This document shows positions 34,098 to 42,426 of a stretch of DNA of 55,446 bases, piece by piece (position 1 is the stretch's first letter; every line of letters starts with the position of its first letter). The stretch covers positions 1 to 55,446 of the forward strand of contig CAJTOZ010000019.1 of the NCBI GenBank assembly GCA_910578095.1. Direction: 5' to 3'. The translations under genes and the position numbers were made by a program. Below the pieces are notes generated by a model. It was given only the letters and a program-made list of their open reading frames with translations. It was not told the DNA's origin and did not search any database. The DNA comes from an uncultured Muribaculaceae bacterium (GTDB lineage Bacteria; Bacteroidota; Bacteroidia; Bacteroidales; Muribaculaceae).

Positions 34098-34877
34098 TTA
34101 TTTGAATTGGCGACGGCGGAATTCGGCCAACGCGATAGCAGTGGCCATGCCCACATTCAGGCTCTCCGAGGTGGGGCGTCCGGCCGGAAAACTGGGGATG
34201 GTGATGCGGCGCGTCACCGTGGGCGCCACGGCATCGGAAATACCGCGTCCCTCATTGCCCATCACAAGCACACCGCCGGGGCCGAGCCCGGAGGCTGTGT
34301 AGATATTCTCGCCGCCGAGGAACGTGCCGAACACAGGCGTGCCGGATGGCAATGCGCTGAGCGCGGACGGCAAGTCACAGTAGTGCACGCGCACACGCGA
34401 CACGGCACCCATGGTGGCCTGGATGGCCTTGGCGCCGAAAATATCGGCCGTATCTGCCGAGGCGAGTATCGTGGTCACTCCCATCCAGTCGGCCGCACGC
34501 ACTATGGTGCCGAGGTTCCCCGGATCCTGCACGCAATCCAGCGCCACCACAAGCTCGTCCGGAGTCATGCTCCATTCCGCCGGTTCTGGGATATGGTACA
34601 CGGCTATTACGGGAGGCGGTGTCGACAATGCCGTCATGCGTTCCATATCGGCACGCACGGCGCTCACACACTCGGCGCGCGAGGCCACCTCGGGGTGTTC
34701 GTCGAGCCATGCCGGCGTGGCTGCCAGCAAGTGCAGACGGAACGCATCGATAGTGTCGAGCACACATTTAGTACCTTCCGCAGCAAACAAGCCTGTATCC
34801 CGTCGGTTCCTTGCCTTGGCGAGAGATGCCACGAGCTTGCGTTGTGCGGCGGTGATTTGTTCTATAGTGTTCATCAT
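34098..34877 (-). CDS. TrmH/SpoU-family RNA 2'-O-methyltransferase
   Basis: A 259-residue SPOUT methylase. The N-terminal substrate-binding part begins QRKLVASLAKARNRRDTGLF and contains FAAEG. The knotted catalytic domain has VALDCVQDPGNLGTIVRAAD (motif 1), VMGNEGRGIS (motif 2) and SLNVGMATAIALAE (motif 3). It should 2'-O-methylate a ribose in rRNA or tRNA; the target cannot be told. It starts 14 bases after bioB and stops 8 bases before radA, so all three are likely co-transcribed. Confidence 0.92.
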   Translation of the reverse strand: MMNTIEQITAAQRKLVASLAKARNRRDTGLFAAEGTKCVLDTIDAFRLHLLAATPAWLDEHPEVASRAECVSAVRADMERMTALSTPPPVIAVYHIPEPAEWSMTPDELVVALDCVQDPGNLGTIVRAADWMGVTTILASADTADIFGAKAIQATMGAVSRVRVHYCDLPSALSALPSGTPVFGTFLGGENIYTASGLGPGGVLVMGNEGRGISDAVAPTVTRRITIPSFPAGRPTSESLNVGMATAIALAEFRRRQFK

Positions 34878-34891
34878 CGTCAGGCAGCTAT

Positions 34892-35866
34892 CTAAAACTC
34901 ATATCCGGCTTCTGCTGTCAGCCTCCTGTCCTCGGCCACAGTGGAGCCTACGGTGGTGAGCAGATCGCCCACGATGGCGCCGTTCACACCTATGCGCATG
35001 GCTCTCAACTGGCCCTCGCGGCTCAGACGGTCGCGGCCGCCGGCAAAACGCAACTGCACCCGCGGGTGCACCATACGGAATACGGCCACCGTGTGCAGCA
35101 CCTCGCGTTCGGTGAGAGGCTTGGCATGCTCCAGCGGAGTGCCGGGAATGGGACAAAGTATGTTGAGAGGTATCGACACCGGCTCAGCCTCGCGCAACGC
35201 GAGCGCCAGCTCCGCACGCTGCCGCATGCTCTCTCCCATACCTATGATGCCGCCGCTGCACACTTCCAATCCCAGCTCGCGGGCCGTGCGGATAGTGGTG
35301 AGCTTGTCGGCTATCGTATGGGTGGTGCACAGCGATGGAAAGAACGATGGCGCTGTCTCCAGATTGCAATGGTAGCGCCGCACTCCGGCATCGCGCAGAC
35401 GCTGCAATTCCTCACGGCCGAGCAATCCCAGCGACGCACACGTGTCGAGGCCGTAGCGCTCACGCACCTCGGCTAGCGCCTCGGCCATCTGCTCAAGGGC
35501 CTCGCCACGCGCCGCACGTCCGCTGGCCACGAGCGACAGGCGTCCTATGCCATGCCGTGCACAAGCCTCCGCTGCCGCACGGCATTCCCCGCGGTCCACT
35601 ATTGCATACTCTTTGCATCCCGTGGTATAGTGGGCGCTCTGCGCGCACCATTTGCAATTCTCGGGGCAGCGTCCCGAACGTGCGTTGACAATCGAGCACG
35701 AATCGAATTTACGAGGCGAGAAACGCTTCGTCACAGCCTCTGCCGCTTCCAGAAGTTCCTCAAGGGCGGCAGTGTCGGTGATATCGGCCAGCGCATAGGC
35801 TTCCTCGTTGGTGATACTGCCTCCGGCGAGCACACGCTCCCGCAGCCCGGCTACTAAATTTTGCAT
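34892..35866 (-). CDS. bioB: Biotin synthase BioB
   Basis: A 324-residue radical-SAM enzyme that inserts sulfur into dethiobiotin. The SAM cluster cysteines are in RCPENCKWCAQS (Cys67, 71, 74 from the chosen start). Cys ligands and Arg of the second cluster fit the rest of the chain. The frame extends to a TTG at 35887, but ATG 35866 gives a normal BioB N-terminus (MQNLVAGLRERV). It lies 17 bases after the acyl-CoA synthetase stop. No other biotin genes are visible in the window. Confidence 0.94.
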   Translation of the reverse strand: MQNLVAGLRERVLAGGSITNEEAYALADITDTAALEELLEAAEAVTKRFSPRKFDSCSIVNARSGRCPENCKWCAQSAHYTTGCKEYAIVDRGECRAAAEACARHGIGRLSLVASGRAARGEALEQMAEALAEVRERYGLDTCASLGLLGREELQRLRDAGVRRYHCNLETAPSFFPSLCTTHTIADKLTTIRTARELGLEVCSGGIIGMGESMRQRAELALALREAEPVSIPLNILCPIPGTPLEHAKPLTEREVLHTVAVFRMVHPRVQLRFAGGRDRLSREGQLRAMRIGVNGAIVGDLLTTVGSTVAEDRRLTAEAGYEF

Positions 35867-35883
35867 ATGTGATTGCGATGTTA

Positions 35884-37542
35884 TCAATGCTGATAAAGGT
35901 AGCGCTTGATGGAGCGCTTGGGTGTTTTTTCAAATTCTTCGTGGAGCATGCGCATGCGCGATATACGGCTATAGGCAGGCATCTCCGTGTTCAGCTGCTC
36001 TATGTTCTGCTGCAGCTGGCGCTCGATGTCGTCGTCGCTGAGGCCGGCGGCATGGGCTGTGTCGAAATCGGGATAGATGAGGGCCACAAGCTTGCCGTCC
36101 TCGTCGACCACAAGGCTTTCGGCCACATACAGCGTGCTGTTGAGCTTCTGCTCTATCTCCTCGGGATAGATATTCTGCCCGCTGGGGCCGAGTATCATGC
36201 TCTTGTCGCGGCCGCGTATGGTCAGGAATCCGTCGGCATCCATGCTGCAGATATCGCCGGTGTTGAGCCATCCGTCGGCCGAGAGAGCCGATGCCGTGGC
36301 TTCGGGGTTCTTGTAGTATCCCTTCATCACATTTTCGCCGCGCACGTACAGCACACCGGGCGTATGCTCCGGATCGGGCGAGTCGATGCGGGCCTCCATA
36401 CGGTCGACGATGCGGCCGCATGAGCCGGGCTTCTGCTCGTCCCACGGCGCATAGGTGATGAGCGGCGCACACTCTGTCATGCCATAGCCCACGGTGAAGG
36501 GAAATTTGATGCGACGCAGAAATGCGGCCACATCGCCGTTGACGCCCGCGCCGCCTATTATCATCTGCTGAAGCTGGCCACCGAACGTCTCGTCCAGTTT
36601 TTCCTTGATTTTTGCCAGCAGATGGTCGTCGACAAGCGGGATGTGCATCAGCAGCTTCATGAGCGGTTTCTCCAGCATGGGGAACACGCGCGTGCGGATG
36701 ATTTTCTCAATAATGAGCGGCACTGTGATGATGAGTTTCGGACGCACTGTGGCGAAGGCATCCATGATCACTTTCGGCGATGGCGTGCGTGTCAGGAAAT
36801 ATATATGGCAGCCTTTGACAAAGGTGTGCAGCATCTCGAACACGAGCCCGTACATATGGGCCAGCGGGAGCATGCACACCATACCGTCGCCGGGCTTCAG
36901 GAAGGTCAGTCCGTCGATGGAATACTGGATGTTGCTCCAGAGGTTGCCGTAGGTGAGCATCACACCCTTGCTGAAGCCTGTGGAGCCGCTCGTATAGTTG
37001 ATCAGGGCCATGGTGTCGTGGCTGAACACAGGATATTTCACATCGTCGGCCGTGAAGCGGTCGGGCCAGCGGTGGCCGAAAAGTTCGTTGAGATGGGCGC
37101 GCGCATCGGTCAGCCGGCTGTTGCGCGAAAACAGCAGCGAGTAGTCGGCTATGAGAAGCGCTCCGGCAATTCCGGGCATGGATTCCGCATCCAGATTCTC
37201 CCAGATGGCTTCATCCACAAAAAAGAGTTTGGCATCGCTGTGCGTCACCAGATGGTGTATGTTGTCGCTTTTGAAATCGTGCAGGATAGGCACAGCTACG
37301 GCGCCGTAGGTAAGACACGCCAGCGCGGCTATCGACCACTGGGCAGAGTTGCGGCCACACAGCGCCACTTTGTCGCCGCGCTCCACTCCCGTCTGTTCGA
37401 AAAGCAGGTGGAGTTTGGCTATCTTGCGGGCCACGTCGCGGTACTGGAACGACACTCCGTGGAAGTCGGTCAGTGCCAGTTCCTCCCAGTTGTCGCGGAT
37501 GGCGTCCTGTATATACTCGTTAAGATGCTTATGCTGTTTCAT
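35884..37542 (-). CDS. Long-chain acyl-CoA synthetase / AMP-binding ligase
   Basis: A 552-residue adenylate-forming ligase that activates a carboxylic acid, probably a fatty acid, to its CoA or ACP thioester. The P-loop motif is YTSGSTGFSKGVMLTY (about 180-195). GYGMTECAPLITY and LNTGDICSMDADGFLTIRGRDKSMI-type motifs mark the adenylate-binding and hinge regions. It is the first gene of the bioB-radA series, with a minus-strand promoter at 37564-37571. Placement before bioB could hint at pimelate-type activation, but the sequence looks like general long-chain ligases. Confidence 0.87.
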   Translation of the reverse strand: MKQHKHLNEYIQDAIRDNWEELALTDFHGVSFQYRDVARKIAKLHLLFEQTGVERGDKVALCGRNSAQWSIAALACLTYGAVAVPILHDFKSDNIHHLVTHSDAKLFFVDEAIWENLDAESMPGIAGALLIADYSLLFSRNSRLTDARAHLNELFGHRWPDRFTADDVKYPVFSHDTMALINYTSGSTGFSKGVMLTYGNLWSNIQYSIDGLTFLKPGDGMVCMLPLAHMYGLVFEMLHTFVKGCHIYFLTRTPSPKVIMDAFATVRPKLIITVPLIIEKIIRTRVFPMLEKPLMKLLMHIPLVDDHLLAKIKEKLDETFGGQLQQMIIGGAGVNGDVAAFLRRIKFPFTVGYGMTECAPLITYAPWDEQKPGSCGRIVDRMEARIDSPDPEHTPGVLYVRGENVMKGYYKNPEATASALSADGWLNTGDICSMDADGFLTIRGRDKSMILGPSGQNIYPEEIEQKLNSTLYVAESLVVDEDGKLVALIYPDFDTAHAAGLSDDDIERQLQQNIEQLNTEMPAYSRISRMRMLHEEFEKTPKRSIKRYLYQH

Positions 37543-37563
37543 AGTTGAAAGTGTAGTTGATTA

Positions 37564-37596
37564 CAAAATTACTCAGAAAATACTTATCTCAACAAA
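37564..37596 (-). promoter_or_regulatory. Promoter of the acyl-CoA synthetase-bioB-radA series
   Basis: Minus-strand TAATTTTG (37564-37571) with TTTG 21 bases upstream (37593-37596). The ATG at 37542 lies 21 bases downstream. Confidence 0.6.
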
Positions 37597-37636
37597 TATT
37601 AACCGCCAAATTTGCCATAGGTTGATTATAATTTGT

Positions 37637-37644
37637 TATTTTTG
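37637..37644 (+). promoter_or_regulatory. -7 element of the TlpA-like gene
   Basis: TATTTTTG fits TAnnTTTG, 28 bases before ATG 37673. It is divergent from the acyl-CoA synthetase promoter. Confidence 0.6.
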
Positions 37645-37672
37645 CCAAATAATCGAAAACACAAGCTACAAT

Positions 37673-38692
37673 ATGAAACACATAAAAACATGTGCCGCAG
37701 CAGCGGCCATAGCATGCGCCGCAGCAGCGGCAGCAGCCCCTTACCATGTGACTGCCCCGATGCCCGAAGATGCCGACGGCGCAATGGTCTACATTGTGAA
37801 TTTCGACACCGGAGCGCCCATCGACTCCGTACTTGTGGCCGACGGCGTGGCCGAGTTCCGCGGTGAGCTCGACGAGCCGGTGCTCGCACGTATGCTTCTC
37901 GACGGAGAGCGCTACTGCACATTCATCCTCGAGGACGGAGGCATCGCCATCAGCAAGGACCGTAAGGCCGTGGGATCTATGCTCAACGACCGCCTCAACG
38001 AAATCGGCAAGACCACGGCGGCGCTCGCGGCCGAATTCCGCAGCGCCCCGGGCGACGACGCCCGTCAGGCTGTGCTCGACCGCTACAATGCCTTCGCCAC
38101 CGAAGCTCTCGACGAGAATGCCGACAATCCCCTCGGCTACTACATATTCCTCGACCAGGCCGGAAGCCTCTCTCGCGAGGAGTTTGCCGCAGCCCTCGCC
38201 AAATACCCCATGATGGCAGGCTATGAGCGTGTGAAACGCTATCAGCAGTCGTTCGACCGCCAGGAGGCGACATCCGAGGGAAAGCGCTTCACCGATTTTG
38301 AGATAGAGCACGATGGCGTGAAGCACCGCCTGAGCGATGTCGTGGGCAAAGGCGACTATGTGCTCGTCGACTACTGGGCAAGCTGGTGCGGCCCGTGCAT
38401 ACGTCAGACAGCCGTAATCAAAGAACTCTACAACGAGCTCAAGGACAAGGGCCTGAAAGTGCTCGGTGTGGCCGTGTGGGACGAGCCTGAGGCCACAAAG
38501 GCCGCCATCGCCAAGCACGACCTGCCTTGGGAATGCTGGCTCAACGGAGGCAACGTGCCCACCGACCTATATGGCATCATGGGCATACCGTGCATCATTC
38601 TCTACGGCCCGGACGGCACCATCCTCAGCCGCGACAAACAGGGCGACGAGCTCAAGGCCGCCGTGCGTGCCGCAATGGGCGCGAATGAATAA
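37673..38692 (+). CDS. TlpA-like thioredoxin-fold protein with an N-terminal DUF4369-type domain
   Basis: A 339-residue exported thiol-disulfide protein. Residues 1-22 form an Ala-rich signal peptide. A DUF4369-like domain occupies about 25-110, and a thioredoxin/AhpC-TSA domain about 205-335 has the active site WCGPC (CGPC at 239-242) and the cis-Pro loop GIPCIILYGPDG. Proteins of this type act in the Bacteroidota periplasm in disulfide reduction or stress defence. The frame opens further upstream, but ATG 37673 is supported by the promoter and the signal peptide. The next gene starts inside its last codons. Confidence 0.87.
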   Translation: MKHIKTCAAAAAIACAAAAAAAPYHVTAPMPEDADGAMVYIVNFDTGAPIDSVLVADGVAEFRGELDEPVLARMLLDGERYCTFILEDGGIAISKDRKAVGSMLNDRLNEIGKTTAALAAEFRSAPGDDARQAVLDRYNAFATEALDENADNPLGYYIFLDQAGSLSREEFAAALAKYPMMAGYERVKRYQQSFDRQEATSEGKRFTDFEIEHDGVKHRLSDVVGKGDYVLVDYWASWCGPCIRQTAVIKELYNELKDKGLKVLGVAVWDEPEATKAAIAKHDLPWECWLNGGNVPTDLYGIMGIPCIILYGPDGTILSRDKQGDELKAAVRAAMGANE

Positions 38693-38993
38693 GGACCGCT
38701 TCCGTCTCACCGGTGCCGAAAGCACCGGTGCCGCAGCGCTGCTCCTGTGCATAGCGCTACCGCTGTGCGTGCGCATGTGCTCGCCGGACGCATCCACGCT
38801 GTCGCCACAGGCCTTGGCCGAGCGGGCCGCGGCCGATTCTGCCGCACAGGCACGCATCGACTCTGCCCAGCAGCGCGACGACAGCCTACGCAACCTCCGG
38901 AACGCGCGCAAAGCCGCACGCCGAAGCAAACAGCGGCATCAGGCAGCCGATCCTGTGCGCGACCGCCTCAACGATGTGGTGCCATCAAGATAG
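38685..38993 (+). CDS. Small membrane protein of unknown function
   Basis: A 102-residue protein I do not recognise. One membrane segment (about 14-31; TGAAALLLCIALPLCVRM) is followed by an Ala/Arg/Gln-rich, probably helical tail (QARIDSAQQRDDSLRNLRNA and on). Its ATG lies 8 bases inside the end of the TlpA-like gene, so translation is likely coupled. A perfect hairpin, CACCGGTGC (38708-38716) and GCACCGGTG (38722-38730), falls in its first codons. It could be a small partner of the TlpA-like protein. Confidence 0.6.
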   Translation: MNKDRFRLTGAESTGAAALLLCIALPLCVRMCSPDASTLSPQALAERAAADSAAQARIDSAQQRDDSLRNLRNARKAARRSKQRHQAADPVRDRLNDVVPSR

Positions 38994-39053
38994 GGGCTCC
39001 ACACACAAGCCAACATACACTGACATCCCCCCCTTGAGATATTGAGATAATCG

Positions 39054-39061
39054 TAAAATTG
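39054..39061 (+). promoter_or_regulatory. Possible GH20 -7 element abutting the start codon
   Basis: TAAAATTG differs from TAnnTTTG at one position and is followed by CC and ATG 39064. If used, the mRNA would be leaderless. Confidence 0.4.
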
Positions 39062-39063
39062 CC

Positions 39064-41301
39064 ATGTTAAAACAAACTCTGATCACGCTCGGCGTGCTTG
39101 CTTGTCTCGGTTTTTCCTGCTCGTCAGTAGCCGAAAACACCGTAGTGTGGGAAACCCTCGGCAACACTGTCGATGCCGAAGGCGCGCCGGTCTACACCCA
39201 GCGCTTCACCATCACACCCGGAACCGACGGCGGTTTCGACCGCTTTGCATTCTGCATGTTCAAACGCGGTATGACACCTGCCGACCCCTCCGACACCATT
39301 ATCGAAATCCTCCCCGGCTACTTCGCCATAGGTTCGCCGCGCTTCGCCGATGCGCCCAAAGGAGAGCCCATCGTGGTCGACATTGTGACCAAAGGCGCCC
39401 TGCGCAACATTTCCTACGCGCCCGACGGCATGCACCTCGTGGCCGGAGGCAAAACCATACCCGTCAACGCCACACGCAAGCCTACGACTGCCGAGCCCGG
39501 AATGTGGCGCACAGCCGATGGCGGCGACCGCATGATCTATGGCGATGAAGCCTTCGCCATCAACGACAGCCTGCGCACCGATGCCCGTCCGGCAGCCTAC
39601 ATGCAGATACCCACCCCCAAGAGCGTCACCATCACAGGCGATGCTGTGAAAGCGCCGCAGGCCAAGGCGGTGCACCGCATCGACGACACCCGCAACGACT
39701 ATTGGCGCGCATCTGTCACCGCCGATTCCGTGGTTGTGTACACCAACAGCACACATCCCGAAGCCGTTCTCGCCATGCTTGAGCGCCGCATTGCCGAATC
39801 AGCCGATGCCGAAGGCCGTGTGCCGGCCGCAGAGATCGAGGACTGGGCCGACTACGCCTACCGCGGCATGATGATAGACGTGGCACGCAATTTCACCGGC
39901 AAGGACGACATGAAGCGCATTATCGACATCATTGCCCGCTACGGTCTCAACACGCTCCACTTCCATGTGGGCGACGACGAAGGATGGCGAGTGGAGATAC
40001 CCGCACTGCCCGAACTCACCCAGGTGGGCGCACGCCGCGGCTACACGCCCACCGACGACGCACCCTTCCTCAAGGGCATATACAGCGGCAACGGCAACCC
40101 CGACGACAATACCACTCCCGCCAACGGCTTCTATACCGTGGACGACTATGTGGAACTGCTGCGCTACGCCGACTCCCTCGGTGTAACGATTGTGCCCGAA
40201 TTCGACAGCCCGGGCCACAGCCGCGCCGCCATACGCGCCATGGAACACCGCTACCGCACCACCGGCGACGCCTCGCTGCGCCTGATTCACGATGGCGACA
40301 CATCGCAATACACATCCGCCCAGAGTTTTCACGACAACATAATGAACCCGGCGCTCGAAGGCCCGTATAAATTCTGGGGTATAGTGTTCGATGCGCTCGC
40401 CGACATCCACGCACGCGCAGGCGTTGCAATGCCTATAGTACATGTGGGTGGCGACGAAGTGCCCTCCCATGCCTGGGACGGCAGCGAGGCCGCCCGCAAA
40501 CTGATGGCCGACAGTGGAATGACACACCAGCGCGAACTCCACGCCCACTTCATGGAGCGTGTGGCCAGGCTCGCAGCCGAGCGCGGCATACGCATAGCAG
40601 GATGGCAGGAAGTGGCTCTCGGCCATTCCAAAGCCTACGACGATGCCGTGCGCCCCGTGGTGGCAGCCGTCAACTGCTGGACCAACGCCGGCGACAACGG
40701 CCGCAAGATAGCATCCAACGGCTATCCTCTCATTCTCACCAACGTGGACTACCTCTACTTCGACCAGACCCCCACCACACACCCCGAGGAACCGGGCCTC
40801 ACATGGGGAGGCATCGTCGACGAGTTCCGTCCGCTCCATGCCACCATCGATGCCCTCTGCCCGGCCGACCCCGACGTGCAGGCCAATGTGGCAGGTGTGT
40901 CCGGCACTCTTTTCGCCGAAACCGTGCGCTCCCGCGCCATGATAGAGCGCTACATCCTTCCCCGCCTGCTCGGCCTTGCAGAGCGCGCCCATCACGCACG
41001 CCCCACCATTTCCGACACGGAATATTTCGGCGCCCTCACAGCTGAAATGCCCCGCTGGCAGGCCGATGGCACCAACTTCTATCTTCGTCAGCCGGGCATA
41101 CGCCGCACCGCCGACGGCAAGATCGAAATGAACGATGCCTATGGCCTCGGCGAGATACGCTACACCCTCGACGGCTCTCAACCCACCCGCGAAAGCGCCC
41201 TCTACTCCGCGCCTTTCGATGCCAAAGACGCATCACAAGTGCGTGCACGCCTTTTCGCCGGCCCGGCCGAAAGCGTAACATCCATCCTCTACATCCGGTA
41301 A
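39064..41301 (+). CDS. Beta-N-acetylhexosaminidase, glycoside hydrolase family 20
   Basis: A 745-residue exported GH20 enzyme that removes terminal beta-linked GlcNAc or GalNAc from glycans. The N-terminal signal (1-23) contains LGFSCSS, a possible lipidation site at Cys19. Beta-rich N-terminal domains (about 25-260) precede the TIM barrel (about 265-640; YRGMMIDVARNF, LHFHVGDDEGWR). The catalytic Asp-Glu pair is D464-E465 in HVGGDEVPSHAW. A C-terminal chitobiase-like module (about 675-745; YTLDGSQPT) follows. It probably serves host mucin glycan foraging. It ends 18 bases from the convergent fcl gene. Confidence 0.93.
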   Translation: MLKQTLITLGVLACLGFSCSSVAENTVVWETLGNTVDAEGAPVYTQRFTITPGTDGGFDRFAFCMFKRGMTPADPSDTIIEILPGYFAIGSPRFADAPKGEPIVVDIVTKGALRNISYAPDGMHLVAGGKTIPVNATRKPTTAEPGMWRTADGGDRMIYGDEAFAINDSLRTDARPAAYMQIPTPKSVTITGDAVKAPQAKAVHRIDDTRNDYWRASVTADSVVVYTNSTHPEAVLAMLERRIAESADAEGRVPAAEIEDWADYAYRGMMIDVARNFTGKDDMKRIIDIIARYGLNTLHFHVGDDEGWRVEIPALPELTQVGARRGYTPTDDAPFLKGIYSGNGNPDDNTTPANGFYTVDDYVELLRYADSLGVTIVPEFDSPGHSRAAIRAMEHRYRTTGDASLRLIHDGDTSQYTSAQSFHDNIMNPALEGPYKFWGIVFDALADIHARAGVAMPIVHVGGDEVPSHAWDGSEAARKLMADSGMTHQRELHAHFMERVARLAAERGIRIAGWQEVALGHSKAYDDAVRPVVAAVNCWTNAGDNGRKIASNGYPLILTNVDYLYFDQTPTTHPEEPGLTWGGIVDEFRPLHATIDALCPADPDVQANVAGVSGTLFAETVRSRAMIERYILPRLLGLAERAHHARPTISDTEYFGALTAEMPRWQADGTNFYLRQPGIRRTADGKIEMNDAYGLGEIRYTLDGSQPTRESALYSAPFDAKDASQVRARLFAGPAESVTSILYIR

Positions 41302-41319
41302 CAACTCCCCGCGTGCGCC

Positions 41320-42261
41320 TCAGCGCTCAGCACGGGCCGGATTTGAAAGAAAATCAGCGTAAGCCAGCGCGATACCCTCGCGCAGAGGCGTGCGCGCCGT
41401 CCAGCCAAGCCCCGCAGCCTTGCTCACATCGAGCAGCTTGCGGGGCGTGCCGTTGGGTTTCGACGTATCCCACGTGATACGGCCCTCATAGCCCACCACG
41501 GAGGCCACCAGCGACGTGAGCTCGCGGATAGAGATCTCGCGGCCGGTGCCGGCATTCACCGTCTCGTTGCCCGAATAATTATTCATCAGAAACACACACA
41601 GCTCAGCAAGATCATCGACATACAGAAACTCCCGCAGCGGCGACCCGTCGCCCCAGCAGGCCACTTCCGCCGCACCCGCCACCTTGGCCTCGTGGAAACG
41701 CCGGATGAGAGCCGGCAACACATGCGAATGCGTGGGATGATAATTATCGTTCGGTCCATACAGATTCGTCGGCATCACCGAGATGAAATCCGTGCCATAC
41801 TGCCGGTTCAGATACTCGCAATACTTCAGCCCCGAGATTTTGGCCAGAGCATACGCCTCGTTGGTCTGCTCGAGCGACGATGTCAGAAGACAGCTCTCCG
41901 GCATAGGCTGCGGAGCCATGCGCGGATATATGCACGACGACCCCAGAAACTCCAGTTTGCGGCATCCGTGGCGCCACGCAGCGTGTATCACATTCATCTC
42001 CAGCATCATGTTCTGATACATAAAATCGGCCGGAGCAGAGGCATTAGCCTCAATGCCACCCACCTTGGCAGCCGCCAGAAAAACATATTCAGGCCGCTCA
42101 GCGGCGAAAAAAGCATCCACCGCACGCTGGTCGGTAAGATCAAGCTCGGAATGCGTGCGCGTGACAATACACCCGTAACCCTGCCTGCGCAATTCGCGCA
42201 CAATAGCCGACCCCACCATCCCGCGATGGCCCGCCACATATATCTTAGAATCTTTTTCCAT
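41320..42261 (-). CDS. fcl: GDP-L-fucose synthase
   Basis: A 313-residue short-chain dehydrogenase that converts GDP-4-keto-6-deoxymannose to GDP-L-fucose. The NADP-binding motif GHRGMVGSA (about 10-18), the SSCIYP segment and the catalytic Tyr-Lys in YALAKISGLK are visible. I start at ATG 42261 because the upstream 29 residues do not fit the family. It has its own promoter (42304-42311) and chromosomal GC content, unlike the AT-rich capsule genes before it. The partner gmd is not in the window. Product may feed this locus and other fucosylation systems. Confidence 0.95.
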   Translation of the reverse strand: MEKDSKIYVAGHRGMVGSAIVRELRRQGYGCIVTRTHSELDLTDQRAVDAFFAAERPEYVFLAAAKVGGIEANASAPADFMYQNMMLEMNVIHAAWRHGCRKLEFLGSSCIYPRMAPQPMPESCLLTSSLEQTNEAYALAKISGLKYCEYLNRQYGTDFISVMPTNLYGPNDNYHPTHSHVLPALIRRFHEAKVAGAAEVACWGDGSPLREFLYVDDLAELCVFLMNNYSGNETVNAGTGREISIRELTSLVASVVGYEGRITWDTSKPNGTPRKLLDVSKAAGLGWTARTPLREGIALAYADFLSNPARAER

Positions 42262-42303
42262 AGCAAATATCTGAGTGCGCGCACCATCGCGCGTACGACA
42301 CCA

Positions 42304-42311
42304 CAAAGTTA
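42304..42311 (-). promoter_or_regulatory. fcl -7 element
   Basis: Minus-strand TAACTTTG is a perfect -7 box, 42 bases before ATG 42261. No good -33 is seen. Confidence 0.6.
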
Positions 42312-42348
42312 CACCTTTTCCCTGAAACCTCCCCGCCCCCATCCCCAC

Positions 42349-42389
42349 AAAAACGACCGCGGCCCGCAGCGCAACGCGCCACAGGCCGC
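42349..42389 (-). terminator. Probable terminator of the capsule operon
   Basis: GCGGCC (42359-42364) pairs with GGCCGC (42384-42389), with an inner GCGC-AAC-GCGC stem. On the minus strand five T residues (42353-42349) follow after a short spacer. It lies between the last capsule gene and fcl. Confidence 0.5.
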
Positions 42390-42426
42390 AATCACCAAGC
42401 TCGCCGCCGGGGATGCCTACCGCAAT

